Source: Platerodrilus igneus (Eukaryota; Arthropoda; Insecta; Coleoptera; Lycidae). Taken from it: a stretch of DNA of 64,000 bases. The position numbers were made by a program, and so were the translations under genes. The stretch is from NCBI GenBank assembly GCA_036346225.1, contig JARFIW010001104.1:4924001-4988000 (forward strand). Reading direction: 5' to 3'. Of this stretch, positions 23,861-37,524 are shown piece after piece. Position 1 is the stretch's first letter. Each line of letters starts with the position of its first letter. The notes under the pieces are model-generated. The model did no database searches and was not told the origin of the DNA. It saw only the letters and a program-made list of their open reading frames with translations.

Positions 23861-25954
23861 GAAATAAATTGTAATAAATTGTCCTTCATGACAATGTTGC
23901 ACATTACTTAGCGTATTTTCTAATATTCCTAATAACTTCTTAAGTATTAGTTTTCGGTATTCGAAACATAATTTTTGTATTGCTCTTTGTTCCTCTGGAT
24001 TTATGTCGCGGTTAAATCGGATATTATTTAAATTTTGTCTTAACATTTCGTCTTTTTCTACGGGGTTGTAATTTTCGTTTAAGTTCTCGTCTATTTCCAT
24101 CTCGTTAAAATTTAATTCTTCTACGTTAATCGAGTTTGTTAAAGATAGTTCTACGGGGTAGTCATTTGAATTTAATATTGTTGTTGTGGCGTAATTATCT
24201 TTGATTTTTACTAATGCGGTTGGGGTTTCTACTCCTTGTTGAAAAGTTATGTGGTTTATTATTCCTAAGTTATTATTTGAATTTACGGAGATTCTTATCT
24301 TTTTTTCTGTTCAGGGTTGTAATGTATATTTTTCGTCAATTTGGGTGTTTTTAAATTTGATGGGGATTTGTCCATATTTGGTTCTTAATAATCGGTTTTT
24401 AATATCTATGTTGGCTCCTAATTTTCTTAGAAGATCCATTCCTAATAGTCCGTCATATTTGTCGTTAAATTCAAATATGCAGAATTTATGTTTCATTTTT
24501 ACGTTGAATGTTTATAGTAAAGGTATGTTTGCTACGAATTGGTGCAGGGTTGTTTGATGGGCGGTTTTAGTTTTGAAGGGTTCTCTTTCTACATAGTTTA
24601 GATAATGTTTCTTTACTGTTCGCGGGTTTATTAATGTTTTTGAAGATCCGGTATCGATTAGTAACTTAAATTCAGCGTGGGGTATTTCGATATAGGGTAG
24701 TACAAGGTGATTCATATTATTTAGGTTTATTATGTTTGGTCGTTTATAAAGTGGTCCATTTGAAAATTTGAGCACGATTTTTCTTCGTCGTCCTCTTCGT
24801 AAGTTTCGTATGGTTCTTCGCGTTCATAGTGGTTTGATTGGTTTTGTTCATTATTCGTACACGGTCGATTGCTATTATTCTGGTCATCTTCATAATCCTC
24901 TACTTCTTGATAAAATAACTCTTCTGAAGTGAAAGTGCGTTTTTGATTGGGGTTTGGCCTTATGTGTGTTATTTTCGTGTTGGGTCTGGTGTTACCAGAT
25001 GAGGTATCCATTGGTGCAGGTTTATAATAGTTATTGGAATTATTATTGTTTATCATCGGTGAGTTTCTATTAGGGTTCGCGTTGAATGCTGGTCTTTGCT
25101 GATTTACATTTTGGTTGAATCTCGGTTGAAATGCGGGTTTTGAAAAGTTCGAGTTAAACGTTGGTTAAAATACGGGTTTTGAAAAGTTTGGGTAAAATGT
25201 TGGTTTTGGAATTTGTTTGTATTGGTTGTTAAAGTTTGAGTTATTAAAATGTGGATTATTAGTTCTCATTTGGTTGGTTTGTGCATTGAAGGGGTTGAAT
25301 TTTTGTTGTGGATTTATTTGTCTTGCGGGTTGTATAGTTTTCATTGGCGTGTAGCTTTTATTCGCGTTGGGGTTACATAGTCGGTTTCTATAATTACATT
25401 ACATTTTCTTCTTCGATTATCATGTTCATTGCTTCTTCTAAGTTTTGGGGATGTTGAAATCTAATTTTATCTGAAAGTCGTTCGAGTAGTGCATTTAGAT
25501 AGGTATCTAATGCCATCTCGTTGTAAATTTTCGTTTTTAAAAGTCTTACATTTGGGTCGTTTTCTTCAATTTTAAGTTTTGTCAAGATTAAGTTTCTTAC
25601 ATCTTGGCATTTCATACCAAATTGATATGGAGATTAGTTGTGTTCTATCCTAAGGTTTGTCAAATCTCTTACTAGACATTTTAGGTTCCTTTGGTCGCCG
25701 AAATATGCTATTATAATGCGTTTGCATTCATCCCACTGGTCTACGTCTTCTCGACTCGCGATTAATGTTAGTGCCCTTCCAGTCAGTTTACTGATAATAA
25801 AGCGGATAAGCAAAGTGTTTCATTCGTTATCACCTGGCTTATAAAACGTTTTTAGGAATATTTTACAGGCTGAAATGTACTTGCTTAATAAACATTGATC
25901 ATTATCGTTAAAGTTGGGTATTATGTCTATGTACAGCTTTATTTCATTAGTCAT
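23861..25954 (-). pseudogene. Gypsy-type gag and aspartic protease, frameshifted, RT missing
   Basis: Gag starts at about 25954 (MTNEIKLYIDIIPNFN) and is soon stopped. A later frame, 25615-25394, holds CQDVRNLILTKLKIEENDP and ERLSDKIRFQHPQNLEEAM, similar to insect gypsy gag. The 25056-24730 frame is an Asn-rich, then acidic gag tail. The protease frame, 24775-24512, has EFKLLIDTGSSKTLINP with the DTGS active site, and 24496-24311 has KYDGLLGMDLLRKLGA, the second half of the fold. The linker frame 24100-23852 reads RDINPEEQRAIQKLCFEYR, which normally leads into RT, but instead runs into the LTR within about 80 bases. Deletion of RT-RNaseH-integrase plus stops make it non-autonomous and dead. 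Confidence 0.8.
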
Positions 25955-27413
25955 CTTGGCTGAGGTAATATTTGGGTAAATTTAAAAAAGTAAAAATTTT
26001 TTATTTTTTTTTGAAAAAAATTTGGATTTATTTTGTAATTTTTGGTGTTATTTAATGGGTTTTACGCTTGGTATTGGTTTAGTTAAGTTGATTCTTAATT
26101 TGCCGATTTTAATTTTAATTTCTGAAGTTTTAATAAGGCTTAGGAGTTTTTGTGGTAATTTATAGTGCTTGAACGTTTTGCGTTAGTTGCGTAAGTTAAA
26201 ACTTCTCTATTTTTATTTATGTCGATTTTAGTTAGGTACATAATAATTATCTCTTTGGTTTATGCGATTGTAAGGTGTCTGCAATGCTTACAATGTTGTC
26301 AATTAATTAGTTGCGTTAGCGTCCTATTACAGATTATTTTTAATATACTGTGGGTGTTATTCAGAAATCGTTGTGATTTTATACAATGAAATTTGTGCTT
26401 CGTTAATTTACTGAAATACTTAATTAAAATTGTAAAGTTTGAATAAGGTTGTAATATGCGTTTTTCAGTAGTAATTATTAATAGTTTTCCTGAGTTGGTT
26501 TTGTAATTTAAACGTAATTTAAATTGATACTTTATAAAAAGTTTCCGATCGTAGTTTATGCTGTTTTAATTTTACAATGCTGAAAGGTTTTTGCGATGTT
26601 TTTAAATAGCTTTTGTACAGTAATTTATAATTAGATTTGTTCAAGGTGAGGATTTTATACACTTTTTAAGATGATACGATGAATGTTGGTTCCGTTTGAA
26701 TAATTCTCGTGGTTTTAATAATAGAATGCAAGTTGTCTATTTATGGATCGTATTCCGTTTCGCGTTTGAATAGTTGCGTTGTTATAAGGAGTTTGGTTTT
26801 AATTCTTCGTGATTTTATTTTTCGCTTTTTATTTTCGGGATATTTAAATTATTTTTATGCGCCAGTTAATTCTCGTATTGTTGAATTAGAAATTCGTTTT
26901 TTGTGTCTATGAAGTTTTCTTGCGTTAGTTAAAGTTGTTGAATTAGAAATTCTAAAAATTTTTTGCGTTAGTTAAAGTGTAATATCGTCTCTTGTGCGCT
27001 TTGCGACTTTTTAATTGTCTCAAGTTTTTATTTCTCAGAAATAATTTTTTTCAAGTTTCTTTGTCTCGGAAATAAATTTTCTCACGTTCTTATAAATCTT
27101 TCTCATATACAAAGTATAAAATAATGATAAAATTTCAATAACAGCTTGAAGATAATCTCTAGCAATTGCTAAGTCGATTATTTTCAAAAAATTGCATAAA
27201 GTAGTTGTAACAATAGCTAATATACATATATAAATCATAAACTAGCAAATATCAAATGTTTTTGTTAATAATAAAATAAAATTCAATTGGTTTAGGAAAA
27301 TGAACTTACACTAGTTGCTTTGTTGATTTTATTGATTTCTTTCTTTGTTTCAGTTTTCTTTAGGATTTGATCTATTCTTGTATTGCCTCCAATTTTTCTT
27401 TTGTTGAATTTGA
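25955..27413 (-). other. Long leader/untranslated part of the gypsy-type element
   Basis: About 1.4 kb between gag and the duplicated leader. It is T-rich on the plus strand and has no recognisable frame. It is unusually long for a gypsy 5' leader. Confidence 0.4.
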
Positions 27414-27569
27414 ACTATTCTTGTTTCGTCTTCCACTTCTTTTTTGCTGGGATTGAACGATGCTTTTTTCGCCTCCAACTTTTGTTTTGTTCTGCCAAAT
27501 TCGGAATTGAAATTCCAGACCACCAGTTCCTCGATTTTGGATTCGCTAGTGCCCTTTTGACATCCGTTA

Positions 27570-27580
27570 CGACTGCGCCA
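27570..27580 (-). promoter_or_regulatory. Primer binding site of the gypsy-type element
   Basis: TGGCGCAGTCG on the minus strand directly follows the 5' LTR end, as expected for a tRNA primer site in gypsy/17.6-like elements. Confidence 0.6.
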
Positions 27581-28049
27581 GTTAAGATTCGTGGCTTCGA
27601 GCGGTCCTGTTTAAAAAGACTTCTTGAGCTTTAACACATTTATTTAATTTTTAAAACAGAATTGAACAATGTAATTTTGACAATCTTAAATGAATTAATC
27701 TAAGTCGAAAATTATTTAATAAATGTACAAGTGAGCTATCTACTAACTGCAATGTAAAAGCTGAACGTTTGATGAACTGACTGCGAGTGGAGCTCACCGG
27801 CCTTTTATAATCTCCCTACCCCCTCACAGTTCTGTAGGAACTTGCAGACCTAGTGTCCGCTTACACTTGACTCTATTCATGATACATAGTTGCTATCTTA
27901 AAAGTTATTTATAAATACTTTGTTGCGAGCTTACTTCTGCGTAATCTCGGTACGTGACTGTCTACGGCCGTCTGTGACCTGACATCTGCAGTGTCACTTA
28001 TCCTTGTGCTACAATGTAGCGCTTCCGTTCCCATGAACGTTTATAAACT
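27581..28049 (-). repeat. LTR (5' LTR of the gypsy-type element)
   Basis: 469 bases, with the same ends and length as 23392-23860 and few substitutions between them. The near identity implies a fairly recent origin. Confidence 0.7.
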
Positions 28050-28142
28050 AAAATAAATTGTAATAAATTGTCCTTCATGACATTGTTTCACATTACTTAG
28101 CGCATTTTCTAATATTCCTAATAACTTTTTAAGTATTAGTTT

Positions 28143-31030
28143 TATATAGATATAATAAATGGGGGGATTACATAACTCGCGTTGCGTTACGCCAGTTGTA
28201 AATTATATGAGAAAGAAAAAATTTAATTTTGAAGAGGCAGAATAAATACGAATGCACCCTGAATAACAGATTTCACGAACGATTAATTATAATTTAGAAT
28301 ATTTCACAAATTGGTTTCTATATAGGCCATTCAGCTAATAAAGTATAAACTATTTCTTTTAATTACACTGTAAACATAATAATCAAGGCTCATGACTTAA
28401 ATTAAAACCCCAAATAAAAACATATCTTAATATTACAAGATGGCATGTATTTTATATAAAAAATAATTTACAATAAACAAATGTCGTCCGTCCCGCCCAC
28501 CAAGTACATTAAAATAATACCATAATACAACAATACAAATTACATACAAAGTATTGTGGCAATAACTGTTTTATCCAGTATGAAAAAATTGTGCGAACAA
28601 ATTCTTATATAGTGAGAAAAATGACAGAAGTTAAACACTCGACGGAAAAGAATTAATTAGTTATTCACAAGGAAGTAATTAGAAAGGTCGAAATGTAGTC
28701 TTACCAGGAAATAATAAGGTACAATATGTTGTATATGGTCAAGTTAAAAGTTAAATTGAAAATAATAGGGCTTTAAATTGAGACTGGATTTACCGCAGGA
28801 AAAATACGCGGTTGGCAACAAGAAGTTGAGGTATGCTTACAAGTGAGAAGAGACTTACATAAGCTGGAGAGCGTGGATATAACGTGGTGACGACCGATGC
28901 AAACAGACCAAGAAACCTGGAGAGTTCACTCTTGCAATAATTGGAGTTTTATGGCATGCTGTTTTAGGGAGTTGTTTGAAGGATGAAAAATAGGAAATGT
29001 TTTTTTTCTGGACATCCTTTACCTTTTAAAAAATAAATTCAAACGGTGTTATATGTTATATGTTTAGGGCTATTAATTATGTTCACGTGAATTGAAAACG
29101 TAACCGGTTCGTATTTTTGTTGTGGAAATTAACAATTCATGAAAGTAGTTATTTTGTTAGATTAAATTAAGGATGAAATTAGTGTATATTGATTTTAAGC
29201 GTAAGCTTTATTTGTGAAATTATTGTTGATAAAAGAGCAAAAACTAGTATTTTTAATAAACATTAGAATAAAGTTGGTATTGCACGAAGTATTTTGATGT
29301 ATTGGTATGATGAGAATTTACATAAATTGAAATTTAAAATGTCTTATAACTCAATCTTGAAAACTAGAACAATGGCATGGTAGGTTTATTTATAAATCAA
29401 GGTTGTTTTAATGATTTTTGTTAATAATGCCTGCCGTAACGTTGCACATGCGGTGAATGGATTGATACTTATTTAGAAGGTATGATTTACTCATCATTTT
29501 ACATAGAAACCGCACGCGATCGTCTAAATTCCTGTCCGCTGATACGTCAATTAACTTAGCTGACAATGAACAAGTTGTTCTCAGGCAATATCCGCTTACT
29601 TAAATATTCTGGGATAAGTGTACCACCCTTACTACCTCTAGGTGTCCACACAATATTTTCAATGTAAATTGTAAATAAATGAAGTCAGTGTTGGTACTAA
29701 AATTTTGTTTGTAAAAATTATCGAATATATTTTTATAAAATTCATTATGTACTGTCGTAAGATCTAAGAGTAATACCTTTCATAATTTTTTATGCTATTG
29801 CATCATGGTGCAGCACTAATTTTCATAAAGTATATTATGTATTGTCATAAAATCTAACAGAAATATTTTACTATATTTTGATTATGAGATTGTATTAAAA
29901 ATACAGGTATATTTTTGAATAGTGTTTAATACGACAATACAGACTGTTTAACCCCCTTTTTCTCTAGCTCCTATCTGTTGAAATAATGTAAATGAAGCAA
30001 TCCAAAATTCTTATAATAATCGAGAGTACCTACACTTTGTACTCTAATAACTTATTAATTTGATTTTATATTCAAAAATTAGCCCCTGAATATAATAATA
30101 ATATTTATCTGATTCCACCAAAATCATACTCCCTGAAAGCCAGCAAAAATACCACTACTAATTTACTTTGAAGCCCTTTTGAACGTTCAAATTATCTTCT
30201 AATTATTCTTATAAATTTTCAAAAAAATTTTTGATATAAATAATAGAAAATGTCAAAAAATTGAAAATACAGTCGTATACTGATAAAGTATTCTAATCTC
30301 TGACCTGTGTTTTCCCCGTTTGTTTCCTGGAACTGCTTCTGTATGTGGATAGTCAGTACCCCCGGATTGTTTCCAATTTGATTTTCTGTTACAGCTTCTC
30401 CCACTTAATTCTTAGCGTAGTTTCCTCAGAATAGTTACTTAAATTTGCTTGAATTTTCCCTTCGGATTTTACTCAGATTTATGTTTAGTTTTATTTTAAT
30501 TCTTATAGTCTGCTTATTTTTCATAATTACTTGGAATGACTTGAAGTTTATAGGTCGTTGTTTAAAGTTTACTTGAAACCCTAAATCCTTAAATATTAGA
30601 ATTATTATTAATTAATTATTTACCTCGCGTTTTTAAAAGCAAACGGTCGCTTCTATTGTATTTATTGGCACTTGACTTTGCACTTTGATTTCACTCAATT
30701 ATTTATTTTTACTAAATTCACTTTGCATAGTAATTTACTTCTCACTGACGTTGCTAATGCCTTGGTTACAGAGATACTGCATGTTTTCAAGGTCCGCGTA
30801 CTATTTAAAGACTCCACCCGCCTATTTTTCCTATTGGTTTTCCTCGCGTGTTCGTAGATTAAGGCATTGCATCTTGAGCTATCACTGCAGGACTTGGTAT
30901 TTCTCCAAATTTCCTATCAAGACTCTTGGTAAAACAACAACAGCTATTCAAGAAGACAGCCCTCGCGAAGTACATATTACTGTGTTCGGGAATTAAATTT
31001 CTTACATCGAGCCACTGTCATTAAATGATT
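28143..31030. other. Non-coding DNA, no gene seen
   Basis: About 2.9 kb with only short spurious frames. No repeat in this window matches it. I saw no RNA gene, exon with flanking splice sites, or transposase signature. Confidence 0.45.
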
Positions 31031-33035
31031 TTCAAAAATAAAAAAAATTTCAAAAAGAAATTTCTTACCCGCTTATTTCTTTCTGCTTCAAAAAGTTTCA
31101 GCAGCTTCCTGGCTAACTCAGCTGTGCCTCTTCTCGAATACCTACATATAAAACTATTCTTTCTTCACACTTGCACACCATTCAATAAAATCACCAAATA
31201 ACAGAACAATCATACAATCTTTTATTTACCGCTATTTACAGACAAATTATTCACATGTATAAAAACAGTTTGGTACAATAATTACAAACTCAAAACGTAA
31301 TATGTTTTTAAAGTCCTTGCTTTTCTAATTATTTGCACAGAAATTTAATAAAATATGAGTAGATGGGCCCCACATATTACCCTAAATTGATTGTACACTG
31401 GAGTATGGTGAGCTCATAATAACTCAGTTAATTTAATATATGCCTTATACCTTGCATAAATTAATACAAAATTGATAGACCCGTTTACCCTTTACAATCC
31501 AATTTATATTCAGAATAAAATTTTGTAAGTTTTAAATACACCTTTTTTCAATGTTTAAATAACCCCAATAAATTGTCCTGTCGATATATCTTTTCCAATA
31601 AGTTTATATAACCATAAATAAACCTCAAAATTCACTTACACATTACCAATATTTCACAAAAGTTTATCAGACAACAGAAATTTCAAATAAATTACCTGGA
31701 GAATGCTTCAGGCCTCCATTCTTTCGACGACGATCACCACAACGTCTCTGCTTCGTGCCCATGTGCTGTGATACTGAGCAGATTCACAGACGATAACCTC
31801 AATTATTCGCCAAGCGCCTTGTTTCAAAGTACCATTCCATAACAGCATACAATCCTGGTTGTTTGTGATGCTTACCCCACGTATATTGTGCTTCTATTTA
31901 TTGATTTTCAGCTTAGTATAGTAGTAGCCGGAACTCTATTAATTTAATTTACACTACACGTATCTCGCCTTAGTAAATAGAAGGTCACTACTACTAAGTT
32001 ACACGTGCAAGCACTATATTTACTGTATTAGGAACAAATCTAATACTCACATAACAAAAACTCTACTATAATGTTGGTCTATCGTAGTAAAGTAGTATAA
32101 AAGCGACGAGAGGACAAAGAGAGCCGTACTAATTTAGCTAGAGTAATTATACCATTTCAAAATGCTACCTCCGGACACACTTCACGCGAAAAGTTTATTT
32201 TCAAATTAAAATTCTACAAATTTTGATACCACCGTCTTGAAAATTCCTGAAATTTACTCCGTTCTATGTGCCGTACATATCTGAAAGCGCTCCCACCTGT
32301 CGCGTTTGTCTACGTTTGGAAAACTGTCTGTTCTTAACCAATGAGACTATTCTGTGTCGTCATAAAACCCCGCCTGTAATATTTTTATATCTGCCTGATG
32401 CATGTCTGCTGTCGCGCTCAAAACCCCACTTGAGTTATAGAAAATCGATATTGCTGACAGCTCATCTCCACTCCACGTGTATTAGTACGTTCGTTTTCAA
32501 TATCAACGCATTTATCTCTGTCTCTATCTGTAGTAAATTACCGATAGTGCATTTCCCTTGCTCTTTAAGAACTTTGTTAGCTTGTTATTCAAACCAACTG
32601 ACGGTTGAAAATATTTTCTATAAAGTCCTGTCTTATTATGCGCATAATTTCGACAAATGTAACCTTTTTAAAATACGCAGGTGTTTGTTAATTATCGAGC
32701 TTTTTGCACAATAATTCTTAGAGTTCATTTTTCGTCGTATCCTATAAAACTGACGTTTGTTTGTTACAACAAACTTTTGCCTTGGAATTATTGATTTTCC
32801 TTACCCTAGTGGGTTTTTTTATGCTTTTAATTATGCGTATTCTATTTTTTAAAACTGTTTTTCTTTATGTACTTTTAACCTTTCAATCATTAATTATAAA
32901 AATACATCAATACTTGTCCGTTCTCCCTAAATGAATTAAATAAATTTTGCGCGTAAATAACTTGTTCTTTTCTCTATACAGGGTGGTCGAAATTGTACTG
33001 TTTACCTAAATTTAACCCTTTGAATCTACAACAAT
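31031..33035 (-). mobile_element. LTR-like repeat family, copy B (about 2.0 kb)
   Basis: In minus orientation it begins TGTTGTAGATTCAAAGGG next to a short TA stretch, with ACCACCCTGTATAGAG about 45 bases in. It shares with A and C the TGAGCTCACCATAC block (about 31404-31425), the polyadenylation-like region around 31220, and the block GAGTTAGCCAGGAAGCTGC (about 31105). The promoter region is more diverged (TATAATTA in place of TATAAATA). No coding capacity. The CA-end at about 31031 is unclear. Confidence 0.55.
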
Positions 33036-33824
33036 ATATATTAATTAACAAAATGAAATAATAACTTAGATTTGTATGCAAAGCTTAAATGATAATTTCA
33101 GATCGAGTAGCAATTGAAGGATGGAAAATATAAAGTCCTGGATAGGATTAAAACCTCAGATGTTTATTCTACTTAATATTTTTTACAAAATTTTACATTT
33201 AGTGTTGATAACCCAGGGTAACTCGGGGTTTCCCTGTTATTGTTTCATTATCCCTTTGAATCTTTGTTTCATCATATTGTGATCTTTTTGTATAGTTATT
33301 TGTGCGGAATCATTTGCTTTTAAGCTATACCCTTCCTTAAATATAATCTTGTCTGTTTTTTGCTTTGGAGTCTTCGCCTGCCAAGTTCTACCTTTTCTCC
33401 AAGCTGAAATGGTGCTCAATTCCTTTCGCGTATATTTCTATCCTTAAACTCCGCTTCATCATGCCTCCGCGGATCTAATATCTCAGCTATGCCGTATTGT
33501 TCCGGAGTCGTTTCCACCCACTAGGTCTCCCACGCCACAAAATATTTATTATCAAGGAGCGTGCAATATACAGAGACCTGTGAAGTTGGCCACGCATATA
33601 AACCACAAAAGATGTCGTATAGTAAAATTTTTACAGCTCTTTAGTTCTTATTTCATTTCAAAGCCGAACCCTTCAGTCACAATTGTGGTATCGGAAATAT
33701 TAGATCTCAAAGTGCAGAGTTAGCAGCTGAATACATATTTTTTTTGCTGTTGAGCACTCATAATTGAATATAGCAAACTCCCCAAAGATTTGTTCTTGTT
33801 TTAGTAGTCAAACTTTAACCTCAA
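33036..33824. other. Unclassified stretch with one short minus-strand frame
   Basis: It includes a 60-codon minus-strand frame (33419-33237) rich in Lys and Gln, with RKGRTWQAKTPKQK. I do not recognise it. The preceding bases, GTGGCGTGGGAGACC (minus strand, about 33540), and their GC content differ from the surroundings, so this may be the edge of another decayed retroelement. Confidence 0.3.
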
Positions 33825-34617
33825 TAGGGCGATGAAGTTTTGCGCAATTTTGGTTTCGGAAATATTAGATGTCAAAGTAGAATGGAAGGTGGCGACAACT
33901 ATTTTATTCCAGCAGTGCAAAGGATTCGATATCACAAAATCATAGGTGCTGTTAATTGCTTTATTATCATTCAAATCAACGGTCTTCTGATTTTGGAAAT
34001 GTAGACTGTGTCAGATTAAAAAGTTAACAACAATTTTTGGTTTCTAATACACAACCTAAAATAGCAAAAAAACACTTTTAGTGCTCTATTGATGTTTTAT
34101 TTTGAGATCCAAACTGGAGCATAACCGCAGTTTAGGGTGTTGATTACAAACTTTGACTTAAAAGATCAGTGCATCTTACAGTGATCACTGTAAATTTTCT
34201 TGCATTAAAATTAGAAAAAATTATTTAATCCTAAAAAAATTCATTATTTTAAAAAAAATTAAAAGCCGACAGTTGAGATATAGTGAATCATCGGTGGTCG
34301 TCTTTAAGGGCGGCCATCCCTATTGGGAAAGAGTGTTTATGTGTTATATTCGTCACACTAAATGGCATATTTCGAGCAAGGAGTGCACTTGGGGTTTAAT
34401 TACCATGTACCAGACGTACTAATATATGTGTCTCAATCTGCAACTTTCAGGAGGCTCCTTTTATACTGGAACTCGGAATCTAGGATTTAGTATGCGACAT
34501 CCATTTCCATCCTTTTTTTTACATTGAGATTCTGAATCTCATATTCAGTATACGACATTGGAGTCAATTAATTCCAGAACCGGGCGCTTGCTCGAGTGTG
34601 CTTTGTACAGTTTAAAA

Positions 34618-36735
34618 ATGAACATGGTAGAGGAAGCGCTTTTGCTATGTTATTATCAAGCGGTGACGAAAAAGGAGAAAAAGTCAAGGAAAAGCAGAAT
34701 AATGGGTTTGTCAAATAGTCATGGAACGCAATACAAAAGGAGTATACTATATACCGTATTAGGATTTAAAACAACACCCAGAAAATATTTTCAACTAGTT
34801 CAGAATGTCAATTCGGTTTTTTGACGAGCTTCACAATATCTTAAAAAATAAAATATCTTAGTATCCAGTAATGCGTCGAAGCATAACATCAGAGGAAAAC
34901 CTAATGGTATCTTTAAGGTAAGTATGTATAATGATGGTATCAAATAAAGTTAACCATTGCGTGTGCATTTTAAAAATGTTTAACAAATAATTATATCCTA
35001 GCAATATAATCCAAGACATAGGTCACTCTATTTGCATTCAAATATACAGTAACGTATTTTTGTATCTAGCTTTCTTTACGTTGGAAAAATTAGTTGTTTG
35101 ATTCATATGTATGTCCATAAGTCATGATTGACTTAATTTGATTTCGATTATACATACAATATGTGGTTGTTTTTAGTTATATCAAAAGTTTATTATTGCA
35201 TTCTACCTTCGAAAGGACTACAAGTACTTATACTACGTGTAGGTATTTATACTGTAAAAGAGAAATTATTCATTACATGAACTAAGCAAATCCAGAACTT
35301 CAGATTCCTGTGAATTACAGGATAAGACCGGAGATTGTAGACCTAGAGATAGCTTCGGAGATGATGAGGTGATAAGGAAGCCCTGTAGATAATGTTGTGG
35401 TTGTGTAAAATAACGTTGATTTTCCGTTTGATAGTATTTTATTGGTTGTTAAAAAACTGCGGAAATAAACTCGTGGGATTCATAGGTGGAGAAGACACTG
35501 CTATATTTTCAAAATTACGGAAACTGGTGGGTTGGCGCAACATTGATCCTGCATTTGTAGAGTACAAATATGTTGGAGTAATAGTTGAATTTTGTGATGC
35601 CGGATAGAGATTCTAAAATTCCGAAGCTGGTGTAGTTGACGCGGAAGCTTTCTTTAATACTTGGGTCATTTCTAGCTTCACATACATTTTATTGTCTGGG
35701 CAGTAGCAGATCTTGTTAAAACCGATAGCTATTCGAAGTAGATGTATGTCTCCCAAATAGCTCCAGATCCCGATTTTTTCGGGTTTTTTTCAGCCAGTTC
35801 TAACGCGAATAAATTTCTTAATATTTTCTATTTCTTGTGCAAATCTTTTTCTATAAAAATAATAGAGGCTTTATATATTTACAGTTTCCTAGCTAGAGGA
35901 TATTCCCTAAGCGGATGCATTATAATTTTAGAATTGGGGCGACTACACTGAGTCAGATTATTCAAGATGGGTGCACAATAGTTTGGAACAGTATGCAAGA
36001 ACGTATTCCTCAACCAATCCCGTGAAAAATGCCTCGATAATGCAGATGGCTTTTTAAAAAAAGCAAATTCTCCTAATTGTTTTTGATTTATTGTTGGGAA
36101 ACACGTACGTATAAAAACCATTCTACAGTGGGTCGCAGTATTTAATTATAAATCATACTTCTCTATACAACTGCTGGCCATGCACGATTCTAATTATTGT
36201 TTTACTTTTGTGGACATTTGAGATCATGGCAAAAATAATGACTCGGCTAAATTTCAAAAATCCGTGCGTTATCATAGTTTAATTGCAAAAACACTTTATA
36301 CTCTAGGCGGTTCCTCTTTACCCGAGAACTATGATATCAAAATGCCATATGTAATTATTGTAGATGAAGCATTTGGACTTTTCATAAACATGATGTGCCC
36401 ATTCAGAGGAAACATTTACCACTGATTAAACGAGTGTATAATTATCGATTGCGCATAGCACGTAGGTATATTGAATGCTTTATCGGTATTCTCACCAGCA
36501 AGTGGTGAATTTTTCATAAACCCTTGAATGTTTCGACGAACTTCGCGAAGATCATTTTTGAGCACGTTCGAGATGGTTATAAGCAAGAAAATACGCCCTA
36601 TTATTAATGGCTGTTTGGCAATGATTTGAACAATTTGGACAAGAACTATTCTGGGAGAACTCCAAATACTGTACGAGAATATTTTGTCGAATACTTTATG
36701 ACTACAGGAGCCATTCTTTGGCAGAACACAATAAT
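34618..36735 (+). pseudogene. Harbinger transposase, copy 1 (two exons, broken)
   Basis: Exon 1 (34618-34917) starts MNMVEEALLLCYYQAV, a start typical of Harbinger transposases, then a Lys-rich stretch. After a frameshift it reads FDELHNILKNKISYPVMRR and ends at a GTAAGT donor (34918). The catalytic exon (about 36090-36735) reads NYKSYFSIQLLAMHDSNYC and FTFVDI, then a stop, then KTLYTLGGSSLPENYDIKMP and YVIIVDEAFGLF with catalytic acidic residues. The tail GRTPNTVREYFVEYFMTTGA is spread over frames. Several stops are present. It is shared with copy 2, so the insertion predates the duplication. Confidence 0.8.
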
Positions 36736-37065
36736 TTAATTTTGTATCAAAATTATAAAACTTTTATGTATATTCATTTTAAAAATAGATTATTTACTAG
36801 TTGGACAGATTGTCACTTTAGGGCTACTTTTAAGTTACTAATTACCTAAACGAAACTTACAATTAATTAATACATCCAAATTTTATCATCAGTCTTTTCC
36901 AAAATCTATATTTAATTGATGAAAATAATTTACAAGTTGGTTAATAAAATTTTTTAACAAAATAATCACGTGTTTGTACAATCACATTTTGTCTAGAATT
37001 AAGAGTTGAAAGTTTAAAAAACTAGTTCAGAGCGAATCGGGCTCGCACAATGGGGGTTCCGTACT

Positions 37066-37524
37066 AACACTACAGTGAGCAGATGCTAGACCAAATTAAA
37101 CTGTTTTGTTTATGTATATTTTAAACTCATCCGAATTTGCTTGTGATAACTGTAGACGGACAGACGGACGGATACAAAAGTGATATTATAAGAATTCCTT
37201 TTCCCTTTTACCGTACAGAATCCTAAAAGCAACTTTATGAAATGGAAATCTATAATAAGTTTATGTGTGTGTTAAATTAGCCCCCAGCGAAATTTTGGTG
37301 GACAACAGTTAAAAATATTAGTGCTATTTATGTGCTTATTAGTTGCTCTAGAAAGAATTTTGTGATTCAATCGTTTAGTTTAGCAGAAATTTAAATTTGA
37401 TTATCGGGGGTTGGCTCGATTTTAAGCAGCCCTCCCTCCATATATAAAAATAAAAAGCCAACATGCCTGATTTATATACTATTTATGTACTAACTAGTTG
37501 CTCTAATCCTGCTTTTTTGTGCTA
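37066..37524. other. Copy-1-specific middle segment
   Basis: About 460 bases replacing the 1.8-kb segment 46886-48713 of copy 2. No gene seen. Confidence 0.5.

Larger units (their letters stand above)
23226..28142 (-). mobile_element. Gypsy-type LTR element, RT/integrase-deleted, in tandem arrangement
   Basis: Minus-strand element with two 469-base LTRs, leader, gag and protease but no RT, RNase H or integrase. The direct repeat is longer than the LTRs: 23226-23950 matches 27414-28142, and it includes leader sequence on one side of the LTR and protease-pol linker sequence on the other. The order from right to left is: pol linker, LTR, leader, gag, protease, linker, LTR, leader. This is a tandem of a deletion derivative sharing LTRs, not a single insertion. 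Confidence 0.75.

Noticed and set aside
32268..32714. 148-codon plus-strand frame
   Set aside because: It lies in LTR-like copy B, has no counterpart frame in copies A and C, and shows no family similarity.
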